64,000 nt of DNA from Begonia masoniana (GCA_022432975.1 CM039508.1:46341646-46405645), one strand, 5' to 3'. Positions 43,390 to 55,796 are shown, numbered from the stretch's first letter. Notes: a model not told the origin generated them from the letters alone. Translations and numbers: made by a program.

Positions 43390-44258
43390 AAGACAAAATA
43401 TTAATCTTGATAAATCTAGTTGTGATGTAGCTAATACATTTCTTGAATTTTTAAAATTATTTTATGATGCTACAAATGAGTGTTCATGAATTTAATATCC
43501 AACTTCTCATATTATTCTCATATTTTTTGTAAATTTAACAGGTAATTGTGTACAATATTAACAAATAGATGAATTAGTGATATACTTAATAAAATAGAAA
43601 TAGAATTTAAAAAATATTAGTTTGATAGACATCATATTTTTTGTTATGCATGCATAATAGATTCTATGTATAAATTAAGAAGAGTATGTCTCATGATTAA
43701 TAAAATTTCTACTAATTTATGTATTAATTTTTTACTTTATAGTGATCAAATAACATATGAAATTACTAGTTTATATTTTTTTTATTAAAGTAAATATTTT
43801 AATGTTAGTCGTTCACATACTTCTTCACATATTAGTTCTTGTAGTGATGGTAGAGCTATTGTAGCTTCACGATGTGGTATTCATGATATTTGAAATGAAT
43901 TAGATATGAATGTTTATTTTATTTCTATGCAAAATGAACTATATATTTATTTTGATACTTGAAATCAAAGTTGATATCAAATTTCTTGCGATGAGAATTT
44001 TGATATTTTAGTTTGGTAGAAAAATTTTCAACTACAGATTATATTCTTTCTATAATGACACATAATTTACTAACAACTCTGATCTCTACCGTAACATTAG
44101 AGTCTGCTTTTAGTGCAGATAGATGTATGTACGATAAACGACGAAGAAGACCTGCACCAGACCTCGTGGAGGCACTCATTAACATGAATGATTTGAACGG
44201 CCCCATGACGAGAAACCAACAACGAAATGACAAAATACTAGAAAAATTTAGACGTTAA
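43390..44258 (+). pseudogene. hAT transposase remnant
   Basis: Traces of a plant hAT transposase are readable across several frames: FLEFLKLFYDATNECS (the LKPFYDATxxFS block), further AT-rich text with stops, FDILVW (the FDILxWW block), and the C-terminal dimerisation domain LISTVTLESAFSADRCMYD ... PDLVEALINMND (usual form PVSTVASESAFSTGGRVL...VEALIC). Many stops and shifts make it inactive. Confidence 0.8.
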
Positions 44259-44568
44259 AGACTAAAATTTCATTTAAATTTGGATGTATTGTTATTTGAA
44301 TTTTGAAGTATTTTTTTAACTTGTAATTTTTTTTCACACTTTGCATATGATTGACAATTAGATGGATATCAAACTAGTTGTGAAATATCTAATTTGCAGA
44401 GATGCAAATATCAAATTGATAATGAATAATATAATTTTTATATATATTTGTCTAAAACAATTCTGTTGTAATTACTTGTCACTTTTATATTAATTAAATA
44501 ATTTTATTACTTAGACGATTACTTATCATATATTCACATTATAATAATAATATTTATTATAATTTTAA

Positions 44569-45688
44569 GAGAAAAGTTTAATTTAGCTCTCAACGTATGA
44601 GGTCAGTAGTCATTTGACCCCTAACGTTTATTTTTGACCCAATCAAACCATATCGTATAAAACGTTTGCAATTCAAACCCTCCCGTCAATTTTTCAATTA
44701 AATTTGACAGGTAATTCAAAATTCTCAAACTATCCTTTTTCCTCTCTCTCTCTCTTCTCTCCCATCTAGAGAGAGAAGGAAGCAGACAACAACGGCGGTC
44801 TCTGACTTCCTCCGGCTAATAGACCTTCTCTGCTTCTTCACGACCAGACCACGTTTCCCTACTCTACTTCTTTTTAACCTAGCCTAACTCTCTTCTTAAA
44901 CTACGATCTTTTTCTATATGATCAGACCTTTTTTCTCCGGAGAGGAGTGTTCTGGTCGTTTTGGTTTTGGATTAGGCTTGCAATTTTGAGAGATGTGGGA
45001 TGCTTCAGGCATTGATGAATCTTCTCTCTCTATGCTGGAAGCCATTCGGCCATGATGGTGAAAGATTGGACTCTATTGGAGTTTTTGGAGCCAATTCTGG
45101 TGGAAGAGATTGCAAAGATGGCTTGCTTTGGTTCCGTGATTTTGGCAATTACGCATCCGGCGAATTCTCCATGGCCGTGGTGCAGGCCAACCAGGTTCTC
45201 AAGGACCAGAGTCAGATTGAATCGGGACCTTCGTTGGCGTATATGATCGACATGCCGGCCCCGAGGCTGCCCAATATGTTCTCTCTCTCTCTCTCTCTCT
45301 CTCCGTGTTTCATATTTACGAAGCTTCAAAATCAGGAAGGAAGAATCAAAACCAGAATCCGAGAAAGCTTTAAATTGGAGCAACAAGCAGAAGTTTTTCA
45401 TCCTTCAAATGGCCCCAAGGTTCTGTGATTCTACGCTGTTTCTATTTTTCTACAATCTCCATTGTAATTTTTGACCTTGGGTATCTGTCTCCATATGATT
45501 GAGAGAGAGAAAAGTACAGAGTAGTTTGAGAATTAAAAACAAGGCTTTGTCAAATTTAATTGAAAAATTGACTGTAGAGTTTGAATTGCAAACGTTTTAT
45601 ATTATAGAGTTTGATTGAGTCAAAAATAAATATTAGGGGTCAAATGATCACTTACCCCATACGTTGGGGACTAAATTGAATTTTTTCC
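44569..45688 (+). mobile_element. Pack-MULE 2 (carrying a PP2C fragment)
   Basis: A 1,120-bp element with terminal inverted repeats (about 44569-44720 and 45522-45688) of the same family as Pack-MULE 1: shared blocks CAACGTATGRGGTCAGT, CATTTGACCCCTAACGTTT and ATAAAACGTTTGCAATTCAA. It is flanked by an exact 9-bp duplication TAATTTTAA (44560-44568 and 45689-45697). The interior is a captured fragment of a host protein phosphatase gene, with no transposase. Confidence 0.93.
45000..45425 (+). pseudogene. Captured PP2C (clade D-like) fragment
   Basis: ATG 45000 opens [20 protein letters not shown], then [20 protein letters not shown] and [20 protein letters not shown], which is the N-terminal exon pattern of plant clade D protein phosphatases 2C. 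The next stretch is frameshifted: read one frame over it gives [18 protein letters not shown], the metal-binding DGHGG block with both glycines after D and H changed. A CT microsatellite (45283-45302) and unrelated DNA follow. It lacks almost all of the catalytic domain and cannot be an active phosphatase. Confidence 0.82.
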
Positions 45689-45965
45689 TAATTTTAATAA
45701 CTAAAATTTAAAAAAATATATAATATATTTATATAAAATAATATTATTTATATATTTTAGGCTCGGCTAGCCTGCTATTTTCGTGGATCGAACTTGGCTT
45801 GTTAAGCACACTATGCCGGGGAGACAGAATTTTCCAGAATCTGCCGGCTTGGTTTAACCTCTCTTGTACAAAGCAGGAGTTATTTTTCCTTTAAACCATC
45901 AAAGAAAATATATGAGAATTAGTTTTACAGCTCACTGACATCGTCTCTTGGAGAAACAGAGAAAA

Positions 45966-48200
45966 ATGGCGGACAGGTTCTTCCCAAACCAGATGCCAGA
46001 TTTCGGAGTTGAAGCATCAGAAGAAGAAACATCTTCATATTCACTTGGAAGGCTCCTTTTTCTTCCTCAATCTGCACTTTTCGATAAGCTCAAATCAGCA
46101 GCTTTGAACGCTAAAGAAACGGTACCCATTTCATTGTCTCTGGCTTCGATTTTCCCAGTAGAATTTAGAACTATCCATCAGTTAAATAGACCTAGTGGGT
46201 GAGATTTAGAATCAGAATTTAAAATTGTTTGAAATTTTTGTTTTCGTCGGACGGTGGTTTATACGATCAGGTAGTGAGGGAAACATGGGAGTTGACGCGA
46301 AAGCGTGTGAAAGAATACACTCTTTACACTGGGGCTATGGGGACTGCTTTCTTGGCCTTTAAAGCTTACCAAGTTACCAAGAATGAAAATGATCTTCGCT
46401 TATGCTCTGAGATTATCAGAGCTTGCGATTCTGTTTCTGCAGATTCTGGGTAGTCTCTACCTTCTGATATTTATGAACCCATGGGTTAGATTTAAATCCA
46501 TGTATTCTCGTGGATATTTATTGTAGTCTTATTTAGGGGCAAACATTTTGCTATAGAAAGGTTGTTTTGAAAGTCTAAAGTTGGCAAACTTTGTGGTAAA
46601 ATGGAATTTATACCTTAATATTTATGATCATTGAACAATTAGATCTTAAATTATATTTTTTGACCAACAAAGTTTCTACCTTTCAGCTGTCAGCAATTTG
46701 AAAATTCTTGTTAATTTATTCGTTAAATTCAACACATGCATATCACTCTTTTCTTTAAAATGTGCAGTTTTACCCCATTTTTGAAATTTATCATGCAATT
46801 GGTAGAGTTAGAAATCGCAATATGAGTTAGAAATCAAGGTAATACACTTGATTAAATAGAAAATATGGTAAGGTAATACACTTGATTAAATAGAAAATAT
46901 GGTATACACGTGCTGAAGATTTAATGGATAAATTGACGGCAATATTTCAATTACTAATAATTGAAAGATAAAGATTATGTTTGTCAAAAAAAATAATTTA
47001 AAGTTTAATTTGTAATTGAAGTCAATCGTAAGATCTATATTGCACCATCCTCATAAACCAATTATTGAGTAATGCAACTGAAGAAAATAACTCAGTGTAT
47101 GATGTTGCTCCACTGAGGAAATTCATTTTCTCTATCCTTCTTAGATGCATCCCTCCAGTGAAGCTATCCAATAATTACACTCAATTTGTATAATTTTGTT
47201 CATTTTTCTCTTGCCATCATTAGTGTAATTTAACTGATTTGGTGCAGACATGTGTCGTTTATCTGTGGAAGAGCTGCTGTTTGTGCTCTTGGTGCAGTGG
47301 CAGCTATGAATACCGGCAATGGAAGACTTCTTAACGATTACCTGGCAAAATTTAAACAGGTTTGGGTTTAATGAACAATGTTTGGTGGGATTGTTCCAAG
47401 CAAACTTATGTTTGAATGATCTTAAGACATTTATCTCTGGAACCAGATCAAACTTCCTAATGATCTACCAAATGAATTACTGCATGGGAGATCTGGGTAC
47501 TTATGGGCCTGTTTGTTCTTGAACAAACAAATTGGCAGAGACACAATTCCTTCCATGGACATGGTATGACATTCTTCATAATACCTTCGTTTAGCATTAC
47601 TATATCGTACTCGGAACCAAATAATTTCTCGTGATTGTGTAGTGTTAATAAATACATAAATGATTTAATTATCATTAACCTATAAGTTTAACTTTTTGGA
47701 ATTGTTGGCAACTTATCATGATGTCACAGTCAAAGGTCCTAAATCCAAAAACTTCACTAATGAAGGGACCTTTAAAAGGAAATTGGCCGACATATGAACA
47801 AAAATGTTAAAAAGTATATAAATAATTAAATTAATTTTGATTCACAAATTTAAAATTTTGAGATTGTTGGTAATTTATCGTGTAGAGAAGTAGCGTGGAT
47901 GACATTTTCAAGGCTGGCAGACAAAGGGCTGCAAAGGAGAAGTCTCCATTGATGTATGAATGGCATGGGAAGAAATATTGGGGTGCTGCTCATGGATTTG
48001 CGGGGATTATGCTTGTCTTAATGCACGTGGGACTTAAGCCAGACGAGGCCGAGGAGGTCAAGAACACACTACTTTACATGATCAAGAATAGATTTAGCAG
48101 TGGCAATTATCTCTCCAATGAAGGAAGTGAATCTGACAGACTTGTGCATTGGTGCCATGGCGCTGCCGGAATCGCTCTCACCCTTGTGAAAGCAGCTGAG
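45966..48200 (+). pseudogene. LanC-like (GCL/GCR2-type) protein, 3'-truncated
   Basis: Five exons with GT-AG borders: 45966-46121, 46271-46449, 47248-47359, 47447-47563 and 47886-48200, joining in frame to 293 codons. Motifs: MADRFFPNQMPDF at the start, YTLYTGAMGTAFLAFKAYQV, VSFICGRAAVCALGAVAA, LLHGRSGYLWACLFLNKQIG, YEWHGKKYWGAAHGFAGIM, and the first zinc-site Cys in HWCHGAAGIALTLVKAAEV. Plant LanC-like proteins are about 400 aa; the last third with the GxCHG zinc ligand is not found in 48201-49900. The open frame runs a few codons into the next intron and stops at 48293. Either the last exons were lost or they lie beyond a rearrangement. LanC-like proteins bind zinc and glutathione; their plant role is debated. 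Confidence 0.85.
46836..46903. repeat. 34-bp tandem duplication in an intron of the LanC-like gene
   Basis: The unit beginning AAGGTAATACACTTGATTAA is present twice head-to-tail with no differences that I can see. It lies in intron 2. Confidence 0.9.
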
Positions 48201-49106
48201 GTGATAGTTTCAACTTTATATTTATCTGCTTTTTTTGGAAGACTTTGTTTTTCTTCTACTTACTTTTTTGAGATTCTTCACATTTTCCTGTGAATTCTCA
48301 ATAGCAAATTGTGATTGTTTGAAATAGTTCAAAAAAATTACACCTGTTATGTTTACTGGTAAAGTGCATATTAGCCATGAAATTTAGAGATGAAAAACAA
48401 ATAGTTCATCGCAGTTTTTTAATTGAATAACTCATTGAACTTAGAGACGTTAGCAATTAAGTTTTTAGCGTAAAAAAATCACGTTTTAGTCATATGATCT
48501 TCTCTGTTGGGCGATTTGTGAAGAGAAACAATTTCTGATGAAACGATTTTGGCAATTTTGACGATTTCTAGAGAGAAACAAGTTAAAAAACTTAAAGTAA
48601 TAGGTTCTGAGACGATAGCGAGCTCTAACAACTTGTTTTTTTGGGGATTGCCAATGAGAAGAGATCATGTGACACAAACGAGATTTTTTTACGACAACCC
48701 TAACTTTAGAGACTTAATTGCTAAATGATCATAAGTTCAAATGATTATTTACTTAAAAAAGGTACGATGACCTAATTGTTTTTTACTGCTAAGTTTTAAG
48801 GGATAATATGCACAGTAACTTCTATATATTTTCTTTCAATTTTTTAAATGATTTAGAAAAAAAGGTAAATTAATGTCCACTGATCTTGGAGCATTTTATT
48901 TCTTTCTCTGAAATTCTTCTTATAACCTTCGTGGGTCTTTGTTGTCTTAACTTTTTGATGAATGGTCTCGAAATCATAATGATCATCTTCTGAAAGTTGC
49001 ATAATCTCTGTCAAAATAAACTCTTTTCATATATGTATCATAATATCTGTTTCTGGACATGATCGAACTGTCGGCAACTCGATTTCTGGCCTTTGAACTA
49101 TAAGCC

Positions 49107-49280
49107 ATAAGGTGGTGTTTGGTCGGAGGAAATTGAGATGATAAATAGAATGTCCATAGCGTGTTTGGTTTGGATTTTAAACGTTAGAATGTCAAAATAT
49201 TTGTATGCACAAAAATATTTTTTTTATGAAATTAAATTATCAAAAAATAAAATAAACTCCATCTGATGAGAAGAATTTAT
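49107..49280. repeat. Dispersed MITE-like repeat (related pieces at 54575-54660 and 55210-55290)
   Basis: The block GGTGGTGTTTGGTCGGAGGA through TTTTAAACGTTAGAATGTC (49110-49194) is repeated almost exactly at 54580-54660. The following block (AAAATATTTGTATGCAC...AAATAAACTCCATCTGA, 49195-49273) is found as its reverse complement at 55213-55290. The GTGTTTGGT start is common to plant MITE ends. The rest of 48300-49900 shows no gene. Confidence 0.7.
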
Positions 49281-49925
49281 TTGTCTAAATCATAATGAGT
49301 TAGACTGATTGTTTTGCTATTGAATTTTTATAGTTACCGAATGCAAGTCAACTTCTTTCATTGAGGTGAATGACATCATGATTCGAGAAACTATAGAAAC
49401 ATTCGTGATAATGACCCTAGAATACAAAATTTGAGCTAATTCCTTTGGAAATGAACCAAAGTTATAAAGTGCTGATTCTATATATTAGTCCTGGTAGCTC
49501 TAAAATATTTTGAAAAAAGCCTGAGCAATACTATGTTTATATACTGGATGGTGATGTTACTCATTTGCTGAGGTTTTAATTTTATGTTGATTATTTGTGT
49601 TAATGACCAAGAAATACATTGATTGCGATTGTCAACTAATTCATAAAGTAGTTTCACAGACTAATCCTGCTTCTCACACTTTAGATTTTGGTTGAAAGTG
49701 ACTAAGCGATGGGTTCATTATCTCAGAATATAGAAGAATAATTAATTTTGTAAAATGGTAAAATAGTTTTAAATTCTTCTTACAAAGTTGGAGTATTTAA
49801 GTCGTAGAATTTCTATCAAGACATGCAATCTTCTTTACTCGTATATATTTCTTTCTAATATTTCACAAATTGCAATAATCTGTTAGAATCTCTTGTACCC
49901 CTTTAATAAAATTGGAAAAATACAA

Positions 49926-52431
49926 TCATAATTCATTAAAATACATTTCACTTTTAGATTCAGGAGGGTCCCATTTCAACGACTCGACCCATACTTTCTC
50001 TTTTACTAAATAACTCATTCGTGGTAATGGCAATCCGAGTATTTTATCCAAATCAAGTGGCATTCGCTTCAACTTCGGACATTTTATCATGGCAATCTCT
50101 CACAGAGGAATACGAATCACTTGGTCGTCTCTGCAAACTCTCTTTAAATTTGGGAGATTTTCCAAACGGATATATTCTAATTTGGGAAGAGAGAGAGTTT
50201 CAGGATTTGTAATTCCTACGAGCTTCTTCTATTAATTCCTCCAAACCCTCACATGACTGAATATGAATTTTTTCCATGTTTTGAAAGCTCGACAGGAGTC
50301 CCAATGGAAACAACTTCTTCAGTTTTGGACACTTACGAAGATGTAAGCATTTCAAAAAGATATTGGTTAATCTTTGTCTTTCTTAAATAAAACTGCTTTA
50401 AACGCCAAATTCTACCAGCCATTCAAACGGGTGGGTGTATTTATAACCGAAATTTCCAATAAAGAACACGTAGAAGTTAGTTCTTCCCTTGATTTTCATT
50501 TGTTGGATGAACGTAGAAAAGCTGACAAAGTCCTCAAACAAGACAGCCAAATGCTCCAAGCTGTTTAAGGAGTTTAACTCATTAACATCAATTCTAGCCT
50601 CGATTGTTAAATATTGAAGAGCAGTTAGCTTACTAATAACACCCACATCAATTCTTTCTATCTCTGTGTGATAAAGGTCGAGGTATTTCAACTTTATCAA
50701 ACTTCCAATGCCTTCTGGCACTTGACTTACTCTTGTCCCGTAAAGATTTAGTTTTTCCAAAGAGAGTAGTTCCGCCAAAGATGACACTTTTTCCAACTCT
50801 TTGCAACACATAAGTATCAATGCAGTAAGGTTCTTCAACAATGAAATGGATTCTGGCAAAATTTTTATGCTACTGTAAGATAGATCAAGAAGTTTGAGTC
50901 CATCTAAATATCTAAAGAAACCATCACAAACCACACTAAGTGAGTTGTTTCCTTGTAACAAAAATACCGAAAGCCAGTTGCATTTTGGTGATAAATCAGA
51001 AATTTCTTCAAATTGATTTTCCATAAAGGAAACAACTTCGAGTTTATCCGTCCAACTTTCTTCATCAGGAATGCCTTTCAATCCTATGCCAGCTTTTATC
51101 ATGAATCGAGAACCTGCAATTTGAATTGTCATATCTCTAATTAAATCATGTAAACGAACATACTCATTATCTTCAATAGAAAGCAACGCGAGTCGTTCAA
51201 GTTTTCTCAAAATAGTGAGGCCTTTATCAAACATCTTGGCCATACCAACATTCTTACCCAACAACCCTGCATCAATAAACAACCAAATTAACTCGTTTAT
51301 TTCTATTAGATAATCTTCAGGATATGTTGCGCAGTATAGAAGACATTCTTTTATTTTCCAATCCTTCAGTCGCTCGTAGCTCAATCTTAATACATTAAAT
51401 ACTTTCTCTTCCATATCATCTATTTTACTAGAGTTTTTTAACTCATCCAAAACATCTCTCCACTCACAAACATCATTACATCCTATCATGCTCTTTGCCA
51501 ATGTAATTATTCCAAGTGGCAACCCTGCACACTCCTTAAGCACATCAATGCTAATCTCTGTCAAATCATCAGGTATTTCACGCCCAATACTCCTAACAAA
51601 TAGTGTCCTAGCATCTTCTGGTGAAAGGGGATCGACTTTGATGATATTATCACAATACATTTTTAAACACACGTCTTTCGATCGACTTGTTACAATCAAT
51701 CGATATCCAATTTCTTTAGGAAATCCCAATCCAACCTCATTTGAATCAAAATCTGACCACATATCATCCAAAATCAAAACAAATTTTTTCTTCCTTTTCA
51801 ATGCTTCTGCAAGTATTCTAGCTCTTTGCGATTCATCGTGCATACCTGAAATAGACGCTCCAATTCTATTTGCAATATCATTTTGCAATTTTTGGATAGT
51901 GCAATCTTTTGAAACTGTAATCCAATAAACATTGCCATAAATCTGAGGCTTATCCAACATCAAGTTGTGTAAATGTTTTATCAAAGTTGTTTTACCCACT
52001 CCTCCCATTCCCCATACTCCAATTGTCGACGTCTTATTCTTGGTTAGGAAATCTGAGATCTCATGTATATAACTAGCAAACTTGTCACCCACTAAGTTAC
52101 TTGTGGAAAATTGAACTTGCATTTCCTCGTGGACTTCAATTGTAAGATCTTCCCCAAACTTGCCTATCTCTGCAAGTTCCTTAGCTTCTTTGATCAAATT
52201 ATCCACCTCTCTGCTCTTGTCAGCAACCGATAACATTCTACACTTTCCCACATTTCGAATTCCAAGTTCTTTGCTTCCAGCATTTTTACACGAATCTCGA
52301 TCACTTTCTTTCTTTCTTTTCTTAATACGAAAAGATCCTTTGAAATTCCTTTTTAATTCATCCACCTCACCTGGGTTGGTACAACTACGAAGCTGGTTAT
52401 AGATATTGAGTAAATTCTCCATGTTTTCCAT
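49926..52431 (-). pseudogene. CC-NB-LRR (RPS2/RPS5-type) resistance gene with broken LRR tail
   Basis: ATG 52431 opens an uninterrupted 677-codon frame to 50398. The N-terminus is basic and coiled-coil-like. The NB-ARC is complete: P-loop GVWGMGGVGKTTLIK, kinase 2 KKKFVLILDDMWSDF, RNBS-B RLIVTSRS, GLPL ECAGLPLGIITLAKSM, RNBS-D ECLLYCATYPED, and VRLHDLIRDM in place of MHD. LRRs follow (LKLLDLSYSSIKILPESI, LEKLNLYGTRVSQVPEGIG). After 50398 the LRR continues in other frames: CLHLRKCPKLKKLFPLG, then a stop, LPKLEYIRLENLPNLKRV, a TGA, and CPKLKRMPLDLDKI...SLKWDPPE, with the natural-looking end near 49926. So the C-terminal LRR has an internal deletion, frameshifts and stops. A truncated NLR could still be made. 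Confidence 0.88.
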
Positions 52432-53171
52432 ACCTAATCAACCTTGAAGAATGAGAGATCAGATTTCTATCTACGAATACCACGCAGAAACAAGCTTCAA
52501 ATGAAAGAGAAAAAAATCCAAGAAATTTATAGTCGAAGGAAGTCAACATACCTACCCTTTTACTGGAACGAAGAAACTTTTCAGTCTGTCTCAGCACTGT
52601 ATCAATCTCTGCATAAATAAAACCTACCCTTCATGTAAACATATTAACCAGAGAGAACTTTTATGTATATAAAAGAGAATAGCATAGTTAGAGTAAAAAC
52701 CAGATCTGGCGACAAGCGGAGAGAATTTTCCTAACTATAACAGAGAAAAGCCTGATTTAAATAGAAACCCCCTTCCACTTGGCGACTGGATTGAAGAAGA
52801 TCTGAAGTTGGGTCTTTCATCTTGGATAGTGACTCTTCAGCGGCAGCCGGCGGGGGCTGTTCATGGCGGTGGCTTGTGCGTCGTCTTCGGCTCAGTGGTG
52901 GCCTTCTATTCTTCGACACAGAAAGGCTTCTTATGAGAAAAGATGACGCGGGCAAAAGAATTAATCAACTTTTTTATTTTCTTTTTGCAAAATTGCAATT
53001 TCTTGAAAATTGCAATCCACAATTGTTGTCATCCAGAGTACTTGAAACTATCAAAACTAATTGTGAAAAATGGAACGCTGAAAAAGAGAAATACGAAAGC
53101 AGTAACATCAAGGTTTACGTAGAGGGGTTAACAAAAAGAAAACACAACCACCAGAGAATATAAATTAAGTT
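52432..53171. other. Upstream region of the NB-LRR gene
   Basis: Probable promoter and 5' UTR of the minus-strand NB-LRR gene. A GT site follows a short frame (LRQTEKFLRSSKR) near 52550 and may mark a 5' UTR intron. A 113-codon plus-strand frame at 52822 has low-complexity Gly/Trp/Arg and Lys-rich sequence with no recognisable domain; I do not call it a gene. Confidence 0.35.
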
Positions 53172-54012
53172 AATTATCGATTTGAACCCTGTATTATATA
53201 CATTTTTTTTAATTCGGTCCTTGTACTAAAAAAATCGACAAACCGAACCATGTACTTTGATTCTGTTATCAGTTTTAACCTTCTATCAATAATTTCATTA
53301 AACTCTCATTGAAAAAACTAACAAACGATCTTGGATTTAGTTGAAATTTTTACCACATATTCACTACTTAATGAGAAGATAATCTAAAAATTTTCGTAAT
53401 TTTTTAACACATGTACGATTTATTGAAAATTTATTTTAGTATTTTATAAAAATATTATAATAAATCATACAAATTTAGGAAAATCACGAAACGTTTTCTC
53501 TTATCTACCCATGATAAGTTAAACATGTGGAAAAGTTTTCAAATAAATCAAATATTGTTTGATATTTTTTTAAAAATTAATTTATAAAGTAAAGAAGAAA
53601 CTGAGATTAATTTAAACAAATACCAAAAGATATTGGATTTATTTGAAACTTTTTCCAGATGTTTACAATATTATGGGTAGATAATAGAAAAATTTCGTAA
53701 TTTGTTAAAACTTGTATGATTTATTATAATATTTTTAAAAAATACTAAAATAAAATTACAATAAATCGTAGGTGTGTTAAAAAATCACGAAAATTTGCAG
53801 ATTATATTCTCATTAAGTAATGAACATGTGATAAAACTTTCAACTGAATCTACGATCGTTTGGTAGTTTTTTCAATGAGGATTTAATGAAATTGTTGATA
53901 GAAGGTCAAAACTGATAACAGAATCAAAGTACAGTGTTCGGTTTGCCGATTTTTTTAGTACAAGGGCCGAATTGAAAAAACGTGTATAGTACAGGGTTCA
54001 AATCGATAATTT
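53172..54012. mobile_element. Fold-back (long inverted-repeat) element, about 840 bp
   Basis: The left arm starting AATTATCGATTTGAACCCTG can be followed to the centre near 53590; the right arm is its reverse complement, ending ...CAGGGTTCAAATCGATAATT. The arms are about 400 bp each, imperfect but alignable throughout (for example GACAAACCGAACCATGTACT at 53237 against AGTACAGTGTTCGGTTTGCC near 53930). There is no coding capacity. The class is probably a Mutator-like or other MITE; no clear target duplication was found. Confidence 0.8.
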
Positions 54013-54871
54013 CTCTCTTATCAAAATCAAGTACAATCAATTTTGTTATTTAAGAAAAAATATATAAAATATTTAGTATATAAAAATGTTGTTATTGAAT
54101 ATGGACTCGATCTGCCATAACTAGAATTAGAGTTACACCAAATTTTAACATCAACACACTATATATTAAAATTGAAATACATAACGAGAATCGAGCTTAA
54201 ATCTAATTATTTGATAATCAAAGAATCAAATAAACTTGTGATAATTCGAAGGTTAGTAGTATGTTAAAATATTAGGAATTGTAATTTATGTGACGCAAAT
54301 TCTAAAGGCAAGCATAAATATTATGTGATGAAAAATTAGTCAAAACTTAACTAAACTGAATTATCCAGATTACAATAAAAATGACAACTACAATTTTTTT
54401 TGACGTACAATTATTACATAATGAAATTAAAATTACAAGGCTTTTTACAAATAAAAATAAGGGTTTTTTTTAAAAAAAAAACCTTAAAGTATGGATTAGT
54501 TTTAAAAAAAATTCTCAAACTACATTATTCATAAAAAAAAACCTTAACGTATTGAAAATATGCAATTTCAACCATAAGGTGGTGTTTGGTAGGAGGAAAT
54601 TGAGATGATAAATAGAATGTCTATAGCGTGTTTGGTTTGGATTTTAAACGTTAGAATGTCATTTCCAAGTAATGGTTATTTCAAACATCTAATGGAAAGT
54701 TCTGGAAGATGTGCAATCTCTTGAAGATTTTCCATGTCTTTGTACTTATTTGGACAAATAAACTCTTTTTAACTAAGACGTTAACAATTAAATGTTCATT
54801 GTTAGAGATCTCGTCAAAAAAATTGTATTTCTGTCGCATAATCTTTTCTGCTTCGGTGATATCTAGATGGA

Positions 54872-55105
54872 AACGAGTTAAGAAACTCATCAGAATTCGA
54901 TTTTGAAGACGATACCAAGAACCAAAAGTCAATTTCATATATATATATATTATATTTTGAAAATCGGCTAGTAGAGAAGATTACGTGAGAAAAACGAATT
55001 TCTTGTATGACAATCATAACGATGGGAGGGGATTATTTGCCGAGTATTAATACCTACTTACTTTTCATCCATAGGTTGAAAATTAACATGTTATTTACCA
55101 CTAAA
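54872..55105 (+). repeat. Dispersed repeat, second copy of 13668-13906
   Basis: Matches the stretch next to the Harbinger element almost throughout, but continues past TTTACCACTA with AATATATAAATTG in place of a transposon. It therefore represents the empty-site version. The surrounding 54100-55400 shows AT-rich repeats and no gene. Confidence 0.75.
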
Positions 55106-55796
55106 TATATAAATTGTGACAATTCGTTGTGTGAAGTCAATGGGAATAAATGTACTGGAACCGAGTGATGTTACGTAAACAAATAAGCGTGACAAAAAAT
55201 TTCTAAGTCTGAATTCAGATGGAGTTTATTTTATTTTTTGATAATTTAATTTCATAAAAAAAATATTTTTGTGCATACAAATATTTTTTATTCTATTTTT
55301 ATGCATAAAAATCCAATTCAGACAAATAAATGATGGATAATAAAAAGGGAAATTATCAATTAAGACCACAAACAATGAGCATTCTTCGATTCCAACCACG
55401 AAGTATTTTGTGATAGCCCCAAACCCGATCGGGGTTTGAGAACCATCACTCCGTGACATTTAACAGAAAACAGGCACATATTTTTTTTAAACAGAATAGA
55501 CCGAGCTTCCAAATCAAACTCTTAAACTTTACAGAAAACTTTACACAATGATATCCTTCTCTGGAATTTAGATAAGAAAGACAGGATGAGCAGAGATAAA
55601 CAACAGAGAGAGAGAGACGGGACAAAAGGGATATAAAACATAAACTGGAAAAGTAATAATCTGGAAGGCATACAGAAAAATGGATGACAGAAGAAAAGCA
55701 GGAAGAAATGAAAAACAGAAGTAAATAAACCGGGGCGAAAGATGTTGGCAGGAAATATAATAAGACAGATGTAAACAGTGATCGGTGGATACAATT

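Larger units (their letters stand above)
43087..45790 (+). mobile_element. Decayed hAT transposon containing a Pack-MULE
   Basis: The left end starts TAGAGATGG and is followed by GAGCCGAG-type subterminal repeats (43120-43200). Transposase remnants cover 43390-44258. The AT-rich 3' part is interrupted at 44569-45688 by a Pack-MULE and resumes until GGCTCGGCTAGCC near 45759, which looks like the opposite subterminal repeat. The exact right terminus and the 8-bp duplication were not found. Confidence 0.65.

Noticed and set aside
52822..53163. A 113-aa plus-strand frame
   Set aside because: Gly/Trp-rich then Lys-rich text with no recognisable motif, antisense to the NB-LRR upstream region.
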